Positions 62,730-64,000 of a stretch of 64,000 nucleotides of DNA are shown here, piece by piece (within the stretch, counting starts at the first letter, position 1; every line of letters begins with the position of its first letter). A program made the position numbers and the translations under genes. The notes below the pieces were generated by a model. That model saw only the letters and a list, made by a program, of their open reading frames with translations. It had not been told where the DNA came from and searched no databases. This DNA is from Burkholderiales bacterium (GTDB lineage Bacteria > Pseudomonadota > Gammaproteobacteria > Burkholderiales > Ga0077523): NCBI GenBank assembly GCA_019745565.1, contig JAIESW010000038.1, positions 1 through 64,000 on the forward strand, given 5' to 3'.

Positions 62730-63854
62730 TTACTTGCGGGCGAGTTCGCCGCCGATGCACGCGAGCGTGCCGGCCACGACTTCGTCTTCGCGGTTCAGGT
62801 TGAAGGCGCCGGTCTTGGCATCCAGCATGAGCGCGAGGAAGTTGATGAGGTTGCGCGCATACAGCGCGCTCGCGTCCGCCGCCACCAGTGCGGGCAGGTT
62901 GGCGATGCCGACGATGTTGACGCCGTGCTTGACCACAGTCTTGTCGAGTTCCGACAGCGGGCAGTTGCCGCCCTGCTCCACTGCCATGTCGACGATCACC
63001 GAGCCGGGGCGCATGGTCTTCACCATGTCCTCGGTCACCAGCACCGGCGCCGGACGGCCGGGGATGAGCGCCGTGGTGATGACGATGTCGGCCTGCTTGA
63101 TGCGCTCGGCCACCAGCGCCGCCTGGCGCTTCTTGTAGTCGTCGCCCATCTCGCGCGCGTAGCCGCCCTGGCCCTTGGCGAGTTCTTTCTCGGCGTCGGT
63201 GAGCGGCACTTCGATGAACTTGGCTCCGAGGGACTCCACCTGTTCCTTGGTCTCGGGGCGCACGTCGGTCGCTTCCACCACGGCGCCGAGACGCTTCGCG
63301 GTCGCGATGGCCTGCAGGCCCGCGACGCCCACACCCATGATCACCACGCGCGCCGCCTTGATGGTGCCGGCCGCCGTCATCATCATCGGCATCAGCCGTC
63401 CGTAGGTATTGGCGGCGATGATGACCGCCTTGTAGCCGCCGATGTTCGCCTGGGACGACAGCACGTCCATGCTCTGCGCGCGCGAGATCCGCGGCAGCCA
63501 TTCCATGGCGAAGGCGGTGGCGCCGGTCTTCGCGATCGCCTCCAGCCCTTCCTTCTGGTGCGGCGCCAACAGACCGATCAGCAACTGGTCCTTGCGCAGC
63601 ATGCCGACCTCGGCCGCATCCGGTCCGCGCACCTTCAGCACGATGTCGGCGGCCCCGAAGACCTCTGCCGCCGAGTTGACGATAGTCGCGCCGGCCGCCG
63701 CGAAATCCGCATCGGGAATGGAGCTGCGCACACCGGCCCCGGCCTGCACCAGTATCTTGTGATGCCCGCCGGCCGCGAGCTTCTTGACCGTCTCGGGCGT
63801 CGCGGCAACCCGCGTCTCGCCCGGCCGCGTCTCTGCCGGAATCCCGATCTGCAT
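62730..63854 (-). CDS. pntAA: NAD(P) transhydrogenase subunit alpha, NAD-binding part (PntAA/PntA1)
   Basis: A 374-residue NAD-binding subunit: QIGIPAETRPGETRVA at the start, EWLPRISRAQSMD, IMGVGVAGLQAIATAKRLGA (GxGxxG), TALIPGRPAP and DMAVEQGGNCP. The ATG at 63854 follows GGAGG. An upstream in-frame extension of 48 residues has no family match. Confidence 0.95.
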   Translation of the reverse strand: MQIGIPAETRPGETRVAATPETVKKLAAGGHHKILVQAGAGVRSSIPDADFAAAGATIVNSAAEVFGAADIVLKVRGPDAAEVGMLRKDQLLIGLLAPHQKEGLEAIAKTGATAFAMEWLPRISRAQSMDVLSSQANIGGYKAVIIAANTYGRLMPMMMTAAGTIKAARVVIMGVGVAGLQAIATAKRLGAVVEATDVRPETKEQVESLGAKFIEVPLTDAEKELAKGQGGYAREMGDDYKKRQAALVAERIKQADIVITTALIPGRPAPVLVTEDMVKTMRPGSVIVDMAVEQGGNCPLSELDKTVVKHGVNIVGIANLPALVAADASALYARNLINFLALMLDAKTGAFNLNREDEVVAGTLACIGGELARK

Positions 63855-63965
63855 TGCCTGGACCACCTCCGAGTATGCGGGCGCCTTCGATAGGCACGCC
63901 CGCGTATTGAATCCTGCCGATGCTATCTGGATAAGAGGGGTACTGCATCCCCTGCACGCATAAGA

Positions 63966-63971
63966 ATTATA
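63966..63971 (-). promoter_or_regulatory. Candidate -10 box of the pnt operon
   Basis: TATAAT on the minus strand about 110 bp before pntAA. No good -35 box is seen in the 30 bp left in the window, so this is tentative. Confidence 0.3.
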
Positions 63972-64000
63972 GGTGACCCCACGAACGCGACGCCACAACT

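Noticed and set aside
1..64000. CRISPR arrays, tRNA or rRNA genes, insertion sequences
   Set aside because: No spaced direct repeats of CRISPR type, no cloverleaf sequence and no transposase motif were found. The only tandem array is the coding 24-bp repeat.

Overview
The window is about 64 kb of GC-rich (roughly two-thirds G+C) chromosome from a betaproteobacterium, probably of the Burkholderiales or a near relative. The evidence is the split transhydrogenase pntAA/pntAB/pntB, a PEP-CTERM surface protein, Comamonadaceae-like intergenic repeats near G-rich hairpins, a class I AroG, many secreted cytochromes c and a strong load of LysR, EamA and FAH-family genes. There is no tRNA, rRNA, CRISPR array, transposase or prophage. 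Coding density is high, with many 4-nt ATGA overlaps. 1-13139 is a metal and sulfur stress region. The end of one CusA-type pump is followed by a small sulfide/persulfide module (ArsR-rhodanese regulator, persulfide-dioxygenase-like hydrolase, MFS carrier). A full copper-export set comes next: Met-rich periplasmic protein, CopZ-like chaperone, Cys-rich secreted protein, CusC, CusB, CusA and CopA. Two nearly identical MerR/CueR-type promoters lie in front of copZ and copA. No cueR gene is in the window. 13282-20109 holds a flavin oxidoreductase, an MFS carrier, a secreted NHL propeller paired with a cytochrome c that has an unusual CX3CH haem site, selenide water dikinase (selD), a secreted trypsin-like protease and a MESH1-like HD protein. 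20387-26391 looks like acid-sugar or hydroxy-acid catabolism: CoA-ester lyase/aldolase, PQQ dehydrogenase, enolase-superfamily dehydratase and a two-gene UxaA dehydratase. 26504-29444 has a PEP-CTERM protein, threonine dehydratase and a cold-shock protein with a clear promoter and terminator. 29736-37792 contains FAH and AraD1 hydrolases/lyases, an exonuclease-GIY-YIG repair protein, an enol-lactonase, an SDR, a NIPSNAP protein and an amidase. 37861-44463 has a lone C39-like domain, an Adhesin_E-like/alpha-carbonic-anhydrase fusion, AroG, small secreted proteins, a DsbA-like isomerase, a secreted cyclase and a small holin-like membrane protein. 44497-51041 has two EamA exporters, a lytic transglycosylase, a DapA-like lyase, a secreted RraA-like protein next to a Tat-type intradiol dioxygenase, and a small cytochrome. 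51197-56648 carries ilvD with a divergent LysR, then tsaE, amiC and a MobA-like nucleotidyltransferase. 56661-63854 (all minus) has cytochrome c4, an 1181-residue AsmA-like membrane protein with a giant E/K/R helix built of 8-residue repeats, and the proton-translocating transhydrogenase. The most unusual items are that 24-bp-repeat protein, the CX3CH cytochrome/NHL pair, the paired CueR-type promoters (one buried in the cusA 3' end), an AT-rich codon island inside tsaE, and the secreted RraA/dioxygenase pair.
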